A stretch of DNA of 48,437 nucleotides from Chthoniobacter flavus (GTDB taxonomy: Bacteria; Verrucomicrobiota; Verrucomicrobiia; Chthoniobacterales; Chthoniobacteraceae): the NCBI GenBank assembly GCA_945861435.1, contig CAMAUX010000041.1, positions 1 through 48,437 of the forward strand. Direction: 5' to 3'. Under the pieces are notes generated by a model. The model was given only the letters and a program-made list of their open reading frames with translations, was not told the DNA's origin and made no database searches. Both the position numbers and the translations under genes were made by a program. Of the stretch, positions 27,801-35,680 are shown piece by piece. Position 1 is the stretch's first letter. Every line of letters starts with the position of its first letter.

Positions 27801-27950
27801 AGCGAGGGGGATGTGAAGGCGCGTCGCCCGTTTAATGTTTCGATGATGCCACCGGGCTTGGTGAACAGTCTCAACGGCGAGGAATTGCTCGATCTGCTGG
27901 CCTACCTGCAGTCTGCGGGGAAGCCTGAGGACAAGGCCTTCCGGCGTTGA
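24867..27950 (+). CDS. PVC-type haem-binding protein with beta-propeller and HEAT-like region
   Basis: From the Met at 24867 the product has about 1027 residues with a signal peptide. Residues about 25-140 resemble a galactose-binding-like beta-sandwich (SWIWG, ARVNGKPVG, GTNVLQIDGRN). A sorbosone-dehydrogenase-like beta-propeller follows (about 180-560, with DRGRLLAADQYGDLYRV, DGSGEHGPHGLALGPDGKSVYF, GGFRNQYDIAFDANGELFTYDSD). Helical HEAT-like repeats come next, and then the C-terminal cytochrome module with CINCH near residue 894 and VGPDLTGSGSRYT. This architecture is a hallmark of Planctomycetes and Verrucomicrobia. It is thought to oxidise sugars or related compounds in the periplasm; the substrate is unknown. 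A strong terminator follows at 28046. Confidence 0.9.
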   Translation: MMPSVSLRLAAGVLACVTVSAKADPSWIWGREPAKPTEHLVFRKRFELGAPAGKATLRLSCDNAAEARVNGKPVGQCSEWSQPVVLDITKELQQGTNVLQIDGRNMGGSAGLLALVEIESAADKKTVVFETGEDWEVSLPGADGFKPARVVGKYGQAPWGTVFAKGFRKSGGGGGAASAAIEVAAIQTPPGFKVELLYTVPKAEQGSWVALAEDDRGRLLAADQYGDLYRVTVPSLGTSTGTKVEKMQLPNGNDSHPLGGFHGLLYASGSLYAMVNEQTGTKAAAKSKQTDRGLWRIQDTDGDDVFDKAQLLVPLDGSGEHGPHGLALGPDGKSVYFAAGNHTKLPTKLDHARPVAMGEDHLITRLWDANGHAKGILAPGGYVGKTDLEGRRVEFFAGGFRNQYDIAFDANGELFTYDSDMEWDMGSPWYMPTRINHIVAGGDYGWRSGAGRWPSYYADSLPAAVDIGPGSPTGTVFGTGAKFPAKYQRAFYALDWTYGTMWAIHLKPNGASFVAEKEEFVAGKPMPFTDALIRRADGAMYFTLGGRRSQGALYRVTYAGAESTLSALPEPVTAEAKLRHELEALQEPGVGPEAVSKAWPHLRHADRFVRFAARAAIERQPAGQWAERALGEKDPRAAVEALIALARVGEKALQPRLFEALGRIDFQAQGGALQLPLLRAWELALTRMEKPSPEACAEVLKRLDPLFPAADPMVNRELVSLLVALGSPSVVAKAVSLMGTAADGDQTLASDAVLARNDGYSRAVAGVHGSRPNRQAIAYAYSLREARAGWSPALRKAFFGWFPETRRWKGGNSFTKFLENIRQEALRNCVVEDGERLALDTHSKQEPPAPPVNLVQPQGPGRNYTVDDVVKLAGAGLKGRDFARGKAMFASTLCINCHHFGGEGGNVGPDLTGSGSRYTLRDLAENILEPSKVISDQYGSEQVELKDGSLVVGRVVVEENGKLFVMTSALAPDALTPVSEGDVKARRPFNVSMMPPGLVNSLNGEELLDLLAYLQSAGKPEDKAFRR

Positions 27951-28045
27951 GGTCTGCTCTGCGATGCGATGAAGGAGTGGAAAAATCTGCCCCTTGATCC
28001 CAGCTGTTTCCTGCGTAGGTTGCCTTCTGTTCTGGGGGGAACAGC

Positions 28046-28090
28046 GCGGGTGTCAAAGTCGGTTCCGGCTTTCACCCGCGTATTTTTTTC
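28046..28090 (+). terminator. Rho-independent terminator after the PVC haem protein gene
   Basis: CGCGGGTG (28046-28053) pairs with CACCCGCG (28074-28081), with an inner AAAG/CTTT extension of the stem, and is followed by TATTTTTTT. Confidence 0.85.
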
Positions 28091-28307
28091 GGAGATCAGT
28101 GTTTGGGCGGTGAGTGTTTTGGAGGGAACTCACGTGTTTTCCACCGGCCGGCTCTTGGGTTGATGGTGGTCCGCCTGAGAGAAAAGGTGGCGGTGCCCCC
28201 GCGTTATCAATGACGATCCAACTCCGATCCAAAAAGGATGGATCAGAAACGCGGCGTTCTCGACCCGCGATCTCCAGCGGGTGGCGCGTCGCTTTCCCTG
28301 AAAGACT
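28091..28307. other. Intergenic stretch between converging genes
   Basis: No gene or shared repeat was found. The minus-strand FecR-LamG gene ends at 28308, and no convincing terminator for it was seen here. Confidence 0.35.
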
Positions 28308-30005
28308 TCAGCGTTTGTTCGAAGAAACGAACTTAGGCGCTTCGGTGGGGCGTCCGATGTCGAAAATCTGGCTCACTTCCTCGGGCTCCAATGGCACGGA
28401 GAGAACGGCGAACTCATCGATGCGGCCTTGGAAGGCGCGGGGTGAATTTTCAGGGGCGGACAGGCCGGCTTCAGCCCATCGCGGGTCGCCATCGCGGAGG
28501 GCGCAGTTGCCGACTTCGAAGGTGTCGAGCCTGAGCGGAGTGGGGGATTCGATGGGCGAGGCGGCTACGGGGCGTCCGTTGAGGTAGTGGGTGATTCTGC
28601 CGCGAGCGCTGTCGTAAACGGTGGCCAGCATGATCCAAGAGCCGAGCAGGGAGGGTTGGATGATGGGTTTCGAGCGCGCCATCGCCCACTGGCTGCGTTC
28701 GCCGGAAGGCACCCGGATGCCGAGGCTGATGCAGCCCGCCTCATCCAGTGTCCAGTGGATCTCGCCCGGTTGCAGGCTTTCGGTGGCTAACAGCGCCTGA
28801 CGGCTCGTGGGGAGTTGATCGATGCGCACCCATGCGGCCAGCGAGAGGGATTCAAAGAGGCCCGGGACGTTCAGGCGCACCCGGTCGTCGGAACGTTTAA
28901 ACTCGAGGGCACCCTTGTGCGGCCAGCGTCCCGTGGTCCATTCGCAGCCGATGATGGTGGCGTTGTCTTCCATCATGGCGCGGCGGGCCCGGTTGGGCAG
29001 GACGCGCTGCCATGCGTCTTCGGCTTCAAAGTCGAAATGCAGCAGGGTGGCCGGGTGGCGGCTCAGCAACCGGTCTTCCTTGCGCCATGTTTCCAGACGG
29101 CTTTGGGCTGAGGCCAGTTCGCGGTGGGCAAATTCTGCGTCGTCGAGGAATTCGCCGGGTCGCGCGGGGATTTCGCTGAGTTTGCCAGCGTCCACGATGA
29201 GTGCTTCGGATTGCTGCAACCGTCGGCCGACCTCTGGTTTCTTGGGCACTTCGAAGGCGACCTGTCCGTTGAACACATGCACTTCCGACGGGCCGCTGGA
29301 TGGCATGCTGCATCCGAACTCGGTTCCCAGATCCGTCAGGCTGAACTCACGGGTGCGCACCAGAAATCCGTGGGCTGGTTCCGGAACAAACGCCCGGATC
29401 TTTCCGGTCCGCAGTTCGCCTTCGTTATCGGAGAGGATCTGGAATTCTGCGGGGCCCTCAAGGATCACGCGTGCGCCCTTGGTGAATTCGATCTGGACGG
29501 CGCCTTGGGCGAGCTTGAGCCATCCCGGGCGGAGGGTTTCTCCGGGGGAGTGCACGCCGGATTGTTCCGACCAGACCGCGTCACAGGCGCGTGCGAGCAC
29601 TGCCACGGTCGGCTGTTCCTTGGTGGATGCGGTCTTGGGTTTTGGAGGGGAGGAAACGGGAGCTTTGCTGATCCAAAAGAGCGCGAGGATGGTGGCCGCT
29701 GCAGCCAAGGTGGGCGCCACCAGTCGAGTGAGGAAATGAATGGGGGCCTTGATCGGGGATGCCGGACGCACTTTTCCGGTGCTTTTTGAGGGAAGCACCC
29801 GGAGGGGAGCCGGTGCATTGTCCATCCGGCCCCATTCGGCCTCGCCCCACTGGCGGATGAGCGCATTCCAGCGGGCTTGGGCCCAGAATTCCCTGCGTGC
29901 GTGAGGGGAGGCCAGCAGCATCACCGAGAGTTCACTGCGTTCCTCGGCTGTGAGGACTTGGTCGAAGTGCCGCTGGATCAGAAGATGAAGCCGGGCGTCG
30001 TCCAT
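28308..30005 (-). CDS. FecR-type membrane regulator with LamG domain
   Basis: From the ATG at 30005 the product has 565 residues; it begins 2 bases after the sigma gene stop, so the two are translationally coupled. Residues about 1-75 are a cytoplasmic anti-sigma-like region (LIQRHFDQVLTAEERSEL). A single membrane helix follows at about 90-112 (LVAPTLAAAATILALFWI). A FecR-like periplasmic segment comes next, with GAVQIEFTKGARVILEGPAEF and FSLTDLGTEFGCSM. From about residue 330 a concanavalin/LamG-type lectin fold reads LHFDFEAEDAW, LSLAAWVRID and FQGRIDEFAVLSVPL. This domain set is typical of Verrucomicrobiota and Planctomycetes. It probably controls the ECF sigma factor in response to an extracellular ligand, perhaps a glycan; that is inferred. 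Confidence 0.88.
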   Translation of the reverse strand: MDDARLHLLIQRHFDQVLTAEERSELSVMLLASPHARREFWAQARWNALIRQWGEAEWGRMDNAPAPLRVLPSKSTGKVRPASPIKAPIHFLTRLVAPTLAAAATILALFWISKAPVSSPPKPKTASTKEQPTVAVLARACDAVWSEQSGVHSPGETLRPGWLKLAQGAVQIEFTKGARVILEGPAEFQILSDNEGELRTGKIRAFVPEPAHGFLVRTREFSLTDLGTEFGCSMPSSGPSEVHVFNGQVAFEVPKKPEVGRRLQQSEALIVDAGKLSEIPARPGEFLDDAEFAHRELASAQSRLETWRKEDRLLSRHPATLLHFDFEAEDAWQRVLPNRARRAMMEDNATIIGCEWTTGRWPHKGALEFKRSDDRVRLNVPGLFESLSLAAWVRIDQLPTSRQALLATESLQPGEIHWTLDEAGCISLGIRVPSGERSQWAMARSKPIIQPSLLGSWIMLATVYDSARGRITHYLNGRPVAASPIESPTPLRLDTFEVGNCALRDGDPRWAEAGLSAPENSPRAFQGRIDEFAVLSVPLEPEEVSQIFDIGRPTEAPKFVSSNKR

Positions 30006-30007
30006 GG

Positions 30008-30541
30008 TCAGCGGGCTTCCAGAGTCATTCGTTCCGAGACGCAATCGCGCAGGAACACCCGGGCGCGTGAGAGGGCGACGTGGACGGAGTCAACCGACCA
30101 GCCCATGAGGCGGGCGATTTCCTGCGGTTTGTGGGCCTGCTGGTAGCGCAGTTCCACCACCTCGCGTGCCTTGGGGGCGAGAGTCCCGATGCAATGGGTG
30201 AGATGGCGCATCTGGGCCTCCGTGTGCCACTGCTCCGCGTCCTCCTGCGCGCACAGAGCCGCGAGGACTTCTGGAGAAAACCGGTCTTCTGCAGGGACGG
30301 CCTTTTCGAGGGCCTGAAGGGCTTTGTAGCGGGCGATTGTCCATGCCCATGCCCTGAAGTTTGAGCCGATTTGGAAATCGCCGGCCTTGGCGTTGACGGT
30401 GAGAAAGGTTTCCTGGACGACGTCGTCGACGAGGCTGAAATCGCTCACGATGGACAGCAGAAAGCCGCGCAGGGCGGGGAGATGCTGCACAAACAGGCCC
30501 TGAACCAGGCTGGTTTGGTCGTTGGAACTTTCAGTCGGCAT
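30008..30541 (-). CDS. ECF RNA polymerase sigma factor
   Basis: The product has 177 residues. Region 2 covers about 20-85 (LVDDVVQETFLTVNAKAGDF, FRAWAWTIARYKAL), and region 4 about 115-165 (LAPKAREVVELRYQQAHKPQEIARLMGWSVDSVHVALSRAR), a helix-turn-helix for the -35 element. It matches the sigma factors that in this bacterial group travel with FecR-LamG proteins and PSCyt genes. The FecR gene follows at once. The sigma gene is divergent from the DUF1501 gene, with 229 bases between starts, so the shared upstream region is a likely place for self and target promoters. Confidence 0.92.
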   Translation of the reverse strand: MPTESSNDQTSLVQGLFVQHLPALRGFLLSIVSDFSLVDDVVQETFLTVNAKAGDFQIGSNFRAWAWTIARYKALQALEKAVPAEDRFSPEVLAALCAQEDAEQWHTEAQMRHLTHCIGTLAPKAREVVELRYQQAHKPQEIARLMGWSVDSVHVALSRARVFLRDCVSERMTLEAR

Positions 30542-30770
30542 CAGTGTGGTATCCCTCAGGGGTGCCCAGACTTAGCAAAGGTCCGTCTTCGCCGCGAGGG
30601 GCGTGTGGGTCGGCATGTGAGGTTTGCCGCCCCTATCCCCGGACAGGGGGGTCACCTTAATTTGCTGTTTTTTTTCTGAGATTTGCTAAGTAACCGCCAT
30701 TCGTGCCGATGCAAGGGGAGAAATCCGCAACATCTTCACGAACAACCCAACCCTCCAAATCCCTCAATCT
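30542..30770. other. Divergent upstream region of sigma factor and DUF1501 genes
   Basis: These 229 bases must hold promoters for both directions. A T-rich run (TTGCTGTTTTTTTTCTGAG) lies near 30660, followed by GCTAAGTAACC. No ECF consensus could be confirmed by eye. Confidence 0.45.
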
Positions 30771-32210
30771 ATGAACCAGAAACACCGCACCTTCTCGAAA
30801 GAAAAGTACATTGCCGAACACACCGCGACCATGGCCGACATTCCCGCCACGCGTCGTGAGTTCCTCCTGCGTTCAGGGATGGGATTCGGCGCACTGAGCG
30901 TTGCCTCGATCTTCGGGATGAACCCGTACGATGCCGCTGCTGCCGCGACGCCTGCTTCAGCCTCCCCTCTGGCGCCCAAGGCTCCTCTGCATTTCCCCAA
31001 GGCGAAGGCAAAGGCTGTCATTCATCTCTTCGCTTCGGGCGGCCCTTCCCACGTGGACACCTGGGATCCAAAGCCGGCTCTCAACAAGTACGACGGCACC
31101 AAGTTGCCCGGGATGGAAGGTCTGGCCTTCGGTACGCCTTACAAGTTCACCCCCTCCGGTAAGTCCGGCGTGGAGACCAGTGAAGTCTTCCCGAATCTTT
31201 CGAAGTCCATCGATGATATCGCGGTGGTGCGCTCCCTCTGGACGGATGTGCCGGCTCATGATGTCGGTGCTCGTTTGATGCACACCGGGTCCCTCCAGCT
31301 TCCCAAGCCCTCGTTTGGTTCGTGGGTTGTGTACGGCCTCGGCACGGAGAACCAGAACATGCCCGGGTTCATCACCATCGGTGGTGCGCCGGAATGGCGG
31401 CAGTCCTCCTTCCTTCCCGGGATGTACCAGGGGTGCAACGTCAACTATTCGACCCGGATGGATCTCGATGACGTGATCATGAACATCCGCAGCCAGTTCA
31501 ACCCGCCGGATCGTCAGCGTCGTGAGCTCGACTACGTCAAGCAGCTCAATCAGCTGCACATGGCGAACCTGCAGAAGGATTCCCAGTTCGAGGCCCGTAT
31601 TCAGGCCTTCGAGATGGCGTTCAAGATGCAGACTGAGGCCACGGATGCGTTCGACATCACCAAGGAGCCCCAGGCTGTGCGCGACATGTACGGGACGGAC
31701 GACGCGGGCAGCAAGCTGCTCGTTGCCCGTCGCCTCGTGGAGCGCGGCGTGCGCTTCGTGCAGGTGGAAGTGGGTGGATGGGATCACCACGCCAACCTCG
31801 AGACCGCTCTCCGTGCGACCGCTTCCCGCGTCGACATCGCGGCTGGCGCACTCATCAACGATCTGCGTCAGCGCGGCATGCTCGACAGCACCCTCATCAT
31901 CTGGGGTGGCGAGTTCGGCCGTACCGTCACCCGTGGCGGTGGCGCTGGAGCCGGCGGTGGTCGTGACCACAACGGTCGCGCCATGGTGGCGTGGATGGCG
32001 GGCGGCGGCGTCAAGGGCGGTACCGCTTATGGCTCCACCGATGAATTCGGTTCCCGTGCGGTGGAGAACAAGGTGCACATCCATGACTTGCACGCTACCT
32101 TCATGGCGCTGCTTGGATTCGACCACACCAAGTTCACGTACCGTTACAACGGCCGCGACTTCCGCCTCACTGACAACTTCGGCAACATCGTCAAGGAACT
32201 CATCGCCTGA
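30771..32210 (+). CDS. DUF1501 family protein with internal Tat-like signal
   Basis: The product has 479 residues. A twin-arginine motif appears about 28 residues in (ATRREFLLRSGMGFGALS), so the N-terminal extension is longer than usual, and the protein should be exported by Tat. The DUF1501 pattern follows: AVIHLFASGGPSHVDTWDPKP, a long helical region, GTDDAGSKLLVARRLVERGVRFVQVEVGGWDHHANL, and IIWGGEFGRTVTRGGG with GRDHNGRAM. The fold is related to sulfatases and phosphatases; the substrate is unknown. It is co-transcribed with the PSCyt1/DUF1549/DUF1553 gene that begins 22 bases after its stop. In many genomes the order of this pair is reversed. Confidence 0.92.
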   Translation: MNQKHRTFSKEKYIAEHTATMADIPATRREFLLRSGMGFGALSVASIFGMNPYDAAAAATPASASPLAPKAPLHFPKAKAKAVIHLFASGGPSHVDTWDPKPALNKYDGTKLPGMEGLAFGTPYKFTPSGKSGVETSEVFPNLSKSIDDIAVVRSLWTDVPAHDVGARLMHTGSLQLPKPSFGSWVVYGLGTENQNMPGFITIGGAPEWRQSSFLPGMYQGCNVNYSTRMDLDDVIMNIRSQFNPPDRQRRELDYVKQLNQLHMANLQKDSQFEARIQAFEMAFKMQTEATDAFDITKEPQAVRDMYGTDDAGSKLLVARRLVERGVRFVQVEVGGWDHHANLETALRATASRVDIAAGALINDLRQRGMLDSTLIIWGGEFGRTVTRGGGAGAGGGRDHNGRAMVAWMAGGGVKGGTAYGSTDEFGSRAVENKVHIHDLHATFMALLGFDHTKFTYRYNGRDFRLTDNFGNIVKELIA

Positions 32211-32232
32211 TCCGTAGGAAGATCCATTCCCC

Positions 32233-35200
32233 ATGAAGATCCAATCTGCAGTCGTCCTCTCCGGACTGATTGCCGCGGTGCCTTTGCGTGCTGCGGAAAT
32301 TCCCCAGGAGCAGGTGGATTTCTTCGAGAAGAAGATTCGCCCGGTCCTCGTCGAGAATTGTTACAAGTGTCATAGTGTTGCCGAGGGGAAATCCCGCGGC
32401 GGCCTGACGCTGGACAGCAAGGAAGGCTGGGTGAAGGGCGGCGAGAATGGATCGCCCATCAAGCCTGGTGATCCGGCCAACAGTTCTCTGATCTCGTCCG
32501 TGAAGGGCGAGGATGAGGACTCGATGATGCCTCCGAAAAAGGAGAACAAGCGTCTCACGGCCGAGCAGATCAACGACTTGACGGAATGGGTCAAGATGGG
32601 AGCTCCGGATCCTCGCACGGGCGCGGCGAAGAAGCTCACTGGATTGAGCGCTGCGGCTCGCGCGCACTGGGCATATCAGGCTGTGCAGAAGCCGGCGGTG
32701 CCGAAGGTGAACAATGCGGCGTGGCCGTATACGCCGGTCGACAACTTTGTCATGGCGAAGTTGGACGAGAAGAAGATGATGCCCACGCTCAATTCCGACC
32801 CGGAGGCTCTCCTGCGTCGTGCGTACTTCGATCTCATCGGACTGCCGCCTGGCGTTGAGGAGATCAGGAAGTTCGCGCTCGATTGCACGAAGGATCCGCG
32901 GCTGGCCTTCGCGAAGGTGGTGGATCAACTGTTGGAGTCGCCCCAGTACGGAGAGCGCTGGGGGCGTTACTGGCTGAACACGGCCCGCTATTCCGACACC
33001 ACGGGAGACCGGGGTGGACGGCGCGAGGGTTACAAGATGGGTTCTTGGACGTACCGCGACTACGTGGTCCGTAGCTTGAACGAGGACAAGCCGTACGACC
33101 GCTTCATCATCGAGCAGCTCGCGGGTGACCAGCTCGCCGATATGCGCGATCCGCGGACGGTTGCGGGATTGGGCTTCCTGACCGTCGGACAGAGGACAGG
33201 GGGTGCGGATGACATCATCGACGATCGCATCGACACGGTGACCAAGGGGTTCCTCGCGATGACGGTGTCGTGTGCGCGCTGCCATGACCACAAGTTCGAC
33301 CCGATCCCGACCACCGACTATTACTCGATGCACGGGATTTTCAGCAGCATCACGGAGCCAGAGCGTGAGAAGCTGCCGGTCATCTCCCAGTCGACGAAAG
33401 AGAAGGAGAAGGACTTTGCGACGAAGTTCGCGGAGATGGAGAAAGCGAGCCGCGAGTTCTATTACAAGCTTCTGGGCGAGCAGAACTCGGGTTTCCGTCA
33501 GAAAGCTGGGGCCTATGTCATGGTCGCAGCCCTTGGCGGACGGATGAGTTCCGCGGAGAACCAGAAGACAGTGGACGAAATTGTGGAGAAGGCTGGCATC
33601 AACAGGCAGGGGTCCGTTTCCCGGGCCATTGGTGGTGCCCTGCGTCGCCATGCGTCCATCTTCGGGCCTGCTTTGGCGATGGCCAACAGTGGCTCTGCCA
33701 AGGGTGGCGGAACCGTGCATCCGGTGGTCGCTTCGGCGCTTGCTGATCTGCAGCCGAAGACCATCGACGACATGATCAAGGTGTACGACCGCGTGTTTGC
33801 CAACCTCGACACGAAGGCTGCGGAGTTCATCCGCTACCGTCGTGCGGCGACGACTGACAAGGACGAGGTGCCGCTCGACAAGGACACGGCGGAACTTGTT
33901 CAGGTTCCGATGTCCATCAGCCCCGGCTTCAAGCTCACGGCGGCTGGATTGCGGCAGGAGGTCAATGGGTTCCCCCAAGGTCTCGACGCACGCAACGGTG
34001 GCTGGAAATTCGCGGCGATCGAGCGTCTCGAGCTGACCCATCCCGGGGCTCCCGGGAAGGCGATGATCGTGATGGACAAAACCAAACCCATGGATTCCCC
34101 AGTCTATGTTCGGGGTCTGAAAGAGAGCCCGGGGGATAAAGTTCCGCGTCGCTTCTTGGAAGTGCTTTCTGGCGGCGATCCGAAGCCGTTCAAGATTGGC
34201 AGCGGCCGTCTGGAACTGGCGAAGGCGATTGCGGACAAGAAGAATCCGCTCACGGCCCGCGTGATGGTGAACAGGGTCTGGATGTATCACTTCGGCGAGG
34301 GCTTCGTGCGCACACCGGACGATCTCGGGACGATGGCGGAACCCCCCTCACACCCTGAACTGCTGGATTATCTCTCCAGCTACTTCATGGACCAGGGATG
34401 GTCGTTCAAGAAGTTGCACAAGCTCATCATGCTTTCCCGTGTGTACCAGACCAGCAGTCGCATGGAGCCTGCCATGAAGGTGGAATGGGCGAAGAATCAG
34501 GAGATCGACCCGTACAACCGCCTCCTCTGGCGCGCGAATGTGCGTCGCCTCGACTTCGAGTCGTTCCGCGACTCCCTGCTGACGATGTCGGGACAGTTGG
34601 AGAAAACGGTGGGTGGACCGGCGGTGAACATCACCGACGAACCCTACAGTTACCGTCGCAGCGTGTATGGTTATGTGGACCGGGGAAATCTCCCCGAACT
34701 GATGGCGGCCTTCGACTTCAGTAATCCGCAGGCGCCCAACTCGAAGCGGAGCACCACGATCGTGCCTCAGCAGGCGCTTTTCCTGATGAACAGCGCCATG
34801 TCGGTGGACGTTGCGCGGAAAATTCTGGCGCGGCCCGAGGTGAAGACGACAAAGGCGGGCGAAGTCATGTCACCCGCTTATCAACTCATCCGCAACGTGT
34901 ACTGGACGGTGCTTCAGCGCTCGCCCAGGGCCGACGAGTATCAGCTGGCTGAGAAGTTCATCGTGGCAGAAACCAAGATGAAGGCTCAGACCGAAGCCGC
35001 TGCGAAACCCTTGCTGGAGAGAGCTGAGAAGAAAGAAAACGCACGCCGTGCGGCGCTGCAAAGGAAGATCAGTGAAGGGACCGATCGGGAAACCGACGTG
35101 ATTCCAGAAACCACCTTTGATCCAGAAAAAGGTGAATTGCTGAGGCCTTCCGTTCCCCGCAAGGAGACGCTGACTCCGTGGGAGACCTTCGTGCACGCGC

Positions 35201-35235
35201 TCCTCATGTCCAATGAGGCGGTGTACGTGAACTGA
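32233..35235 (+). CDS. PSCyt1-DUF1549-DUF1553 cytochrome-like protein
   Basis: The product has 1000 residues. A short signal peptide (about 1-21) precedes the haem motif CYKCH at Cys43, Cys46, His47 in the planctomycete cytochrome domain (GGLTLDSKEGWVKGG). DUF1549 follows (about 165-370), with RRAYFDLIGLPP, RWGRYWLNTARYSDT and a second CxxCH-like CARCHDHKFDPIP at Cys347-His351. DUF1553 covers the last 370 residues (NRVWMYHFGEGFVRTPDDLG, ANVRRLDFESFRDSLL, FDFSNPQAPNSKRSTTIVPQQALFLMNS). Length is normal. GTAGGAAG upstream is the likely ribosome site. Members are periplasmic and common in Planctomycetes and Verrucomicrobia, with unproven roles in carbohydrate turnover. A terminator lies 27 bases downstream. 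Confidence 0.92.
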   Translation: MKIQSAVVLSGLIAAVPLRAAEIPQEQVDFFEKKIRPVLVENCYKCHSVAEGKSRGGLTLDSKEGWVKGGENGSPIKPGDPANSSLISSVKGEDEDSMMPPKKENKRLTAEQINDLTEWVKMGAPDPRTGAAKKLTGLSAAARAHWAYQAVQKPAVPKVNNAAWPYTPVDNFVMAKLDEKKMMPTLNSDPEALLRRAYFDLIGLPPGVEEIRKFALDCTKDPRLAFAKVVDQLLESPQYGERWGRYWLNTARYSDTTGDRGGRREGYKMGSWTYRDYVVRSLNEDKPYDRFIIEQLAGDQLADMRDPRTVAGLGFLTVGQRTGGADDIIDDRIDTVTKGFLAMTVSCARCHDHKFDPIPTTDYYSMHGIFSSITEPEREKLPVISQSTKEKEKDFATKFAEMEKASREFYYKLLGEQNSGFRQKAGAYVMVAALGGRMSSAENQKTVDEIVEKAGINRQGSVSRAIGGALRRHASIFGPALAMANSGSAKGGGTVHPVVASALADLQPKTIDDMIKVYDRVFANLDTKAAEFIRYRRAATTDKDEVPLDKDTAELVQVPMSISPGFKLTAAGLRQEVNGFPQGLDARNGGWKFAAIERLELTHPGAPGKAMIVMDKTKPMDSPVYVRGLKESPGDKVPRRFLEVLSGGDPKPFKIGSGRLELAKAIADKKNPLTARVMVNRVWMYHFGEGFVRTPDDLGTMAEPPSHPELLDYLSSYFMDQGWSFKKLHKLIMLSRVYQTSSRMEPAMKVEWAKNQEIDPYNRLLWRANVRRLDFESFRDSLLTMSGQLEKTVGGPAVNITDEPYSYRRSVYGYVDRGNLPELMAAFDFSNPQAPNSKRSTTIVPQQALFLMNSAMSVDVARKILARPEVKTTKAGEVMSPAYQLIRNVYWTVLQRSPRADEYQLAEKFIVAETKMKAQTEAAAKPLLERAEKKENARRAALQRKISEGTDRETDVIPETTFDPEKGELLRPSVPRKETLTPWETFVHALLMSNEAVYVN

Positions 35236-35261
35236 CGCTCTTCCGAAAGACCACTCTGCAA

Positions 35262-35290
35262 AGGGGCACCCGCCATTGGTGGGTGCCCCT
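35262..35290 (+). terminator. Rho-independent terminator after the PSCyt gene
   Basis: AGGGGCACCC (35262-35271) pairs perfectly with GGGTGCCCCT (35281-35290) around a nine-base loop, followed by a T/C-rich run. Confidence 0.85.
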
Positions 35291-35388
35291 TCTGCTTTCC
35301 ACGCGCCGCCCCGGTTTTTTTCGTTCAGGGCCTGTTCGGAGTGGCACAGAGAAAGGGGGGAGCGTCTGGCGTTTGAGGGCGAGACACA

Positions 35389-35489
35389 AGGGCGATGGGA
35401 CGAGGGCGATGGGACGAGGGCGATGGGACGAGGGCGATGGGACGAGGGGACGATGGGACGATGGGACGATGGGACGATGGGACGATGGG
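35389..35489. repeat. Tandem repeat tract (14 bp units merging into 8 bp units)
   Basis: About four copies of GGGCGATGGGACGA are followed by one transition unit and about five copies of GGGACGAT. The switch from 14 to 8 bp units within one tract suggests growth by slippage. The 8 bp part is not a multiple of three, and the tract is non-coding. Confidence 0.9.
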
Positions 35490-35491
35490 TG

Positions 35492-35588
35492 GCTCACGGA
35501 ATACGCGGACGCCACGGAGAAAATGAGGGGAATGAGGGCAGTGAGCATGTGTTTCATGGTCCGTGCATTCAGTGGGTTCCGTGGGCCA
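35492..35588. repeat. Degenerate CACGGAA hairpin repeat (repeat E relative)
   Basis: The left side reads CTCACGGAATACGCGGACGCCACGGA, and the right side CCGTGCATTCAGTGGGTTCCGTGGGCC. They are imperfectly complementary, as in the two units at 5058-5326, but the interior differs. Confidence 0.5.
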
Positions 35589-35680
35589 CGACGCCGTGCT
35601 TGGCTCCGAAGTTCATGAGTGGACCGTGCGAGGGACGGGGCGTTGTGAGGGGCGGGTTTGTCGTGTATAGCGCATGTGCT

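Larger units (their letters stand above)
35291..35680. other. Gene-free stretch holding a minisatellite and a degenerate repeat
   Basis: No gene is supported before the ATG at 35681. The frame upstream of that start is open only because of the repeat tract. It contains the GATGGGACGA tract and a degenerate CACGGAA hairpin element, listed separately. Confidence 0.5.

Noticed and set aside
32200-34290. Long minus-strand frame opposite the PSCyt gene
   Set aside because: Same reason: antisense to a well-supported gene, with Arg/His-rich composition and no motif.
35389-35489. Possible CRISPR array
   Set aside because: Units are 8 and 14 bp with no unique spacers, and no cas genes are near.
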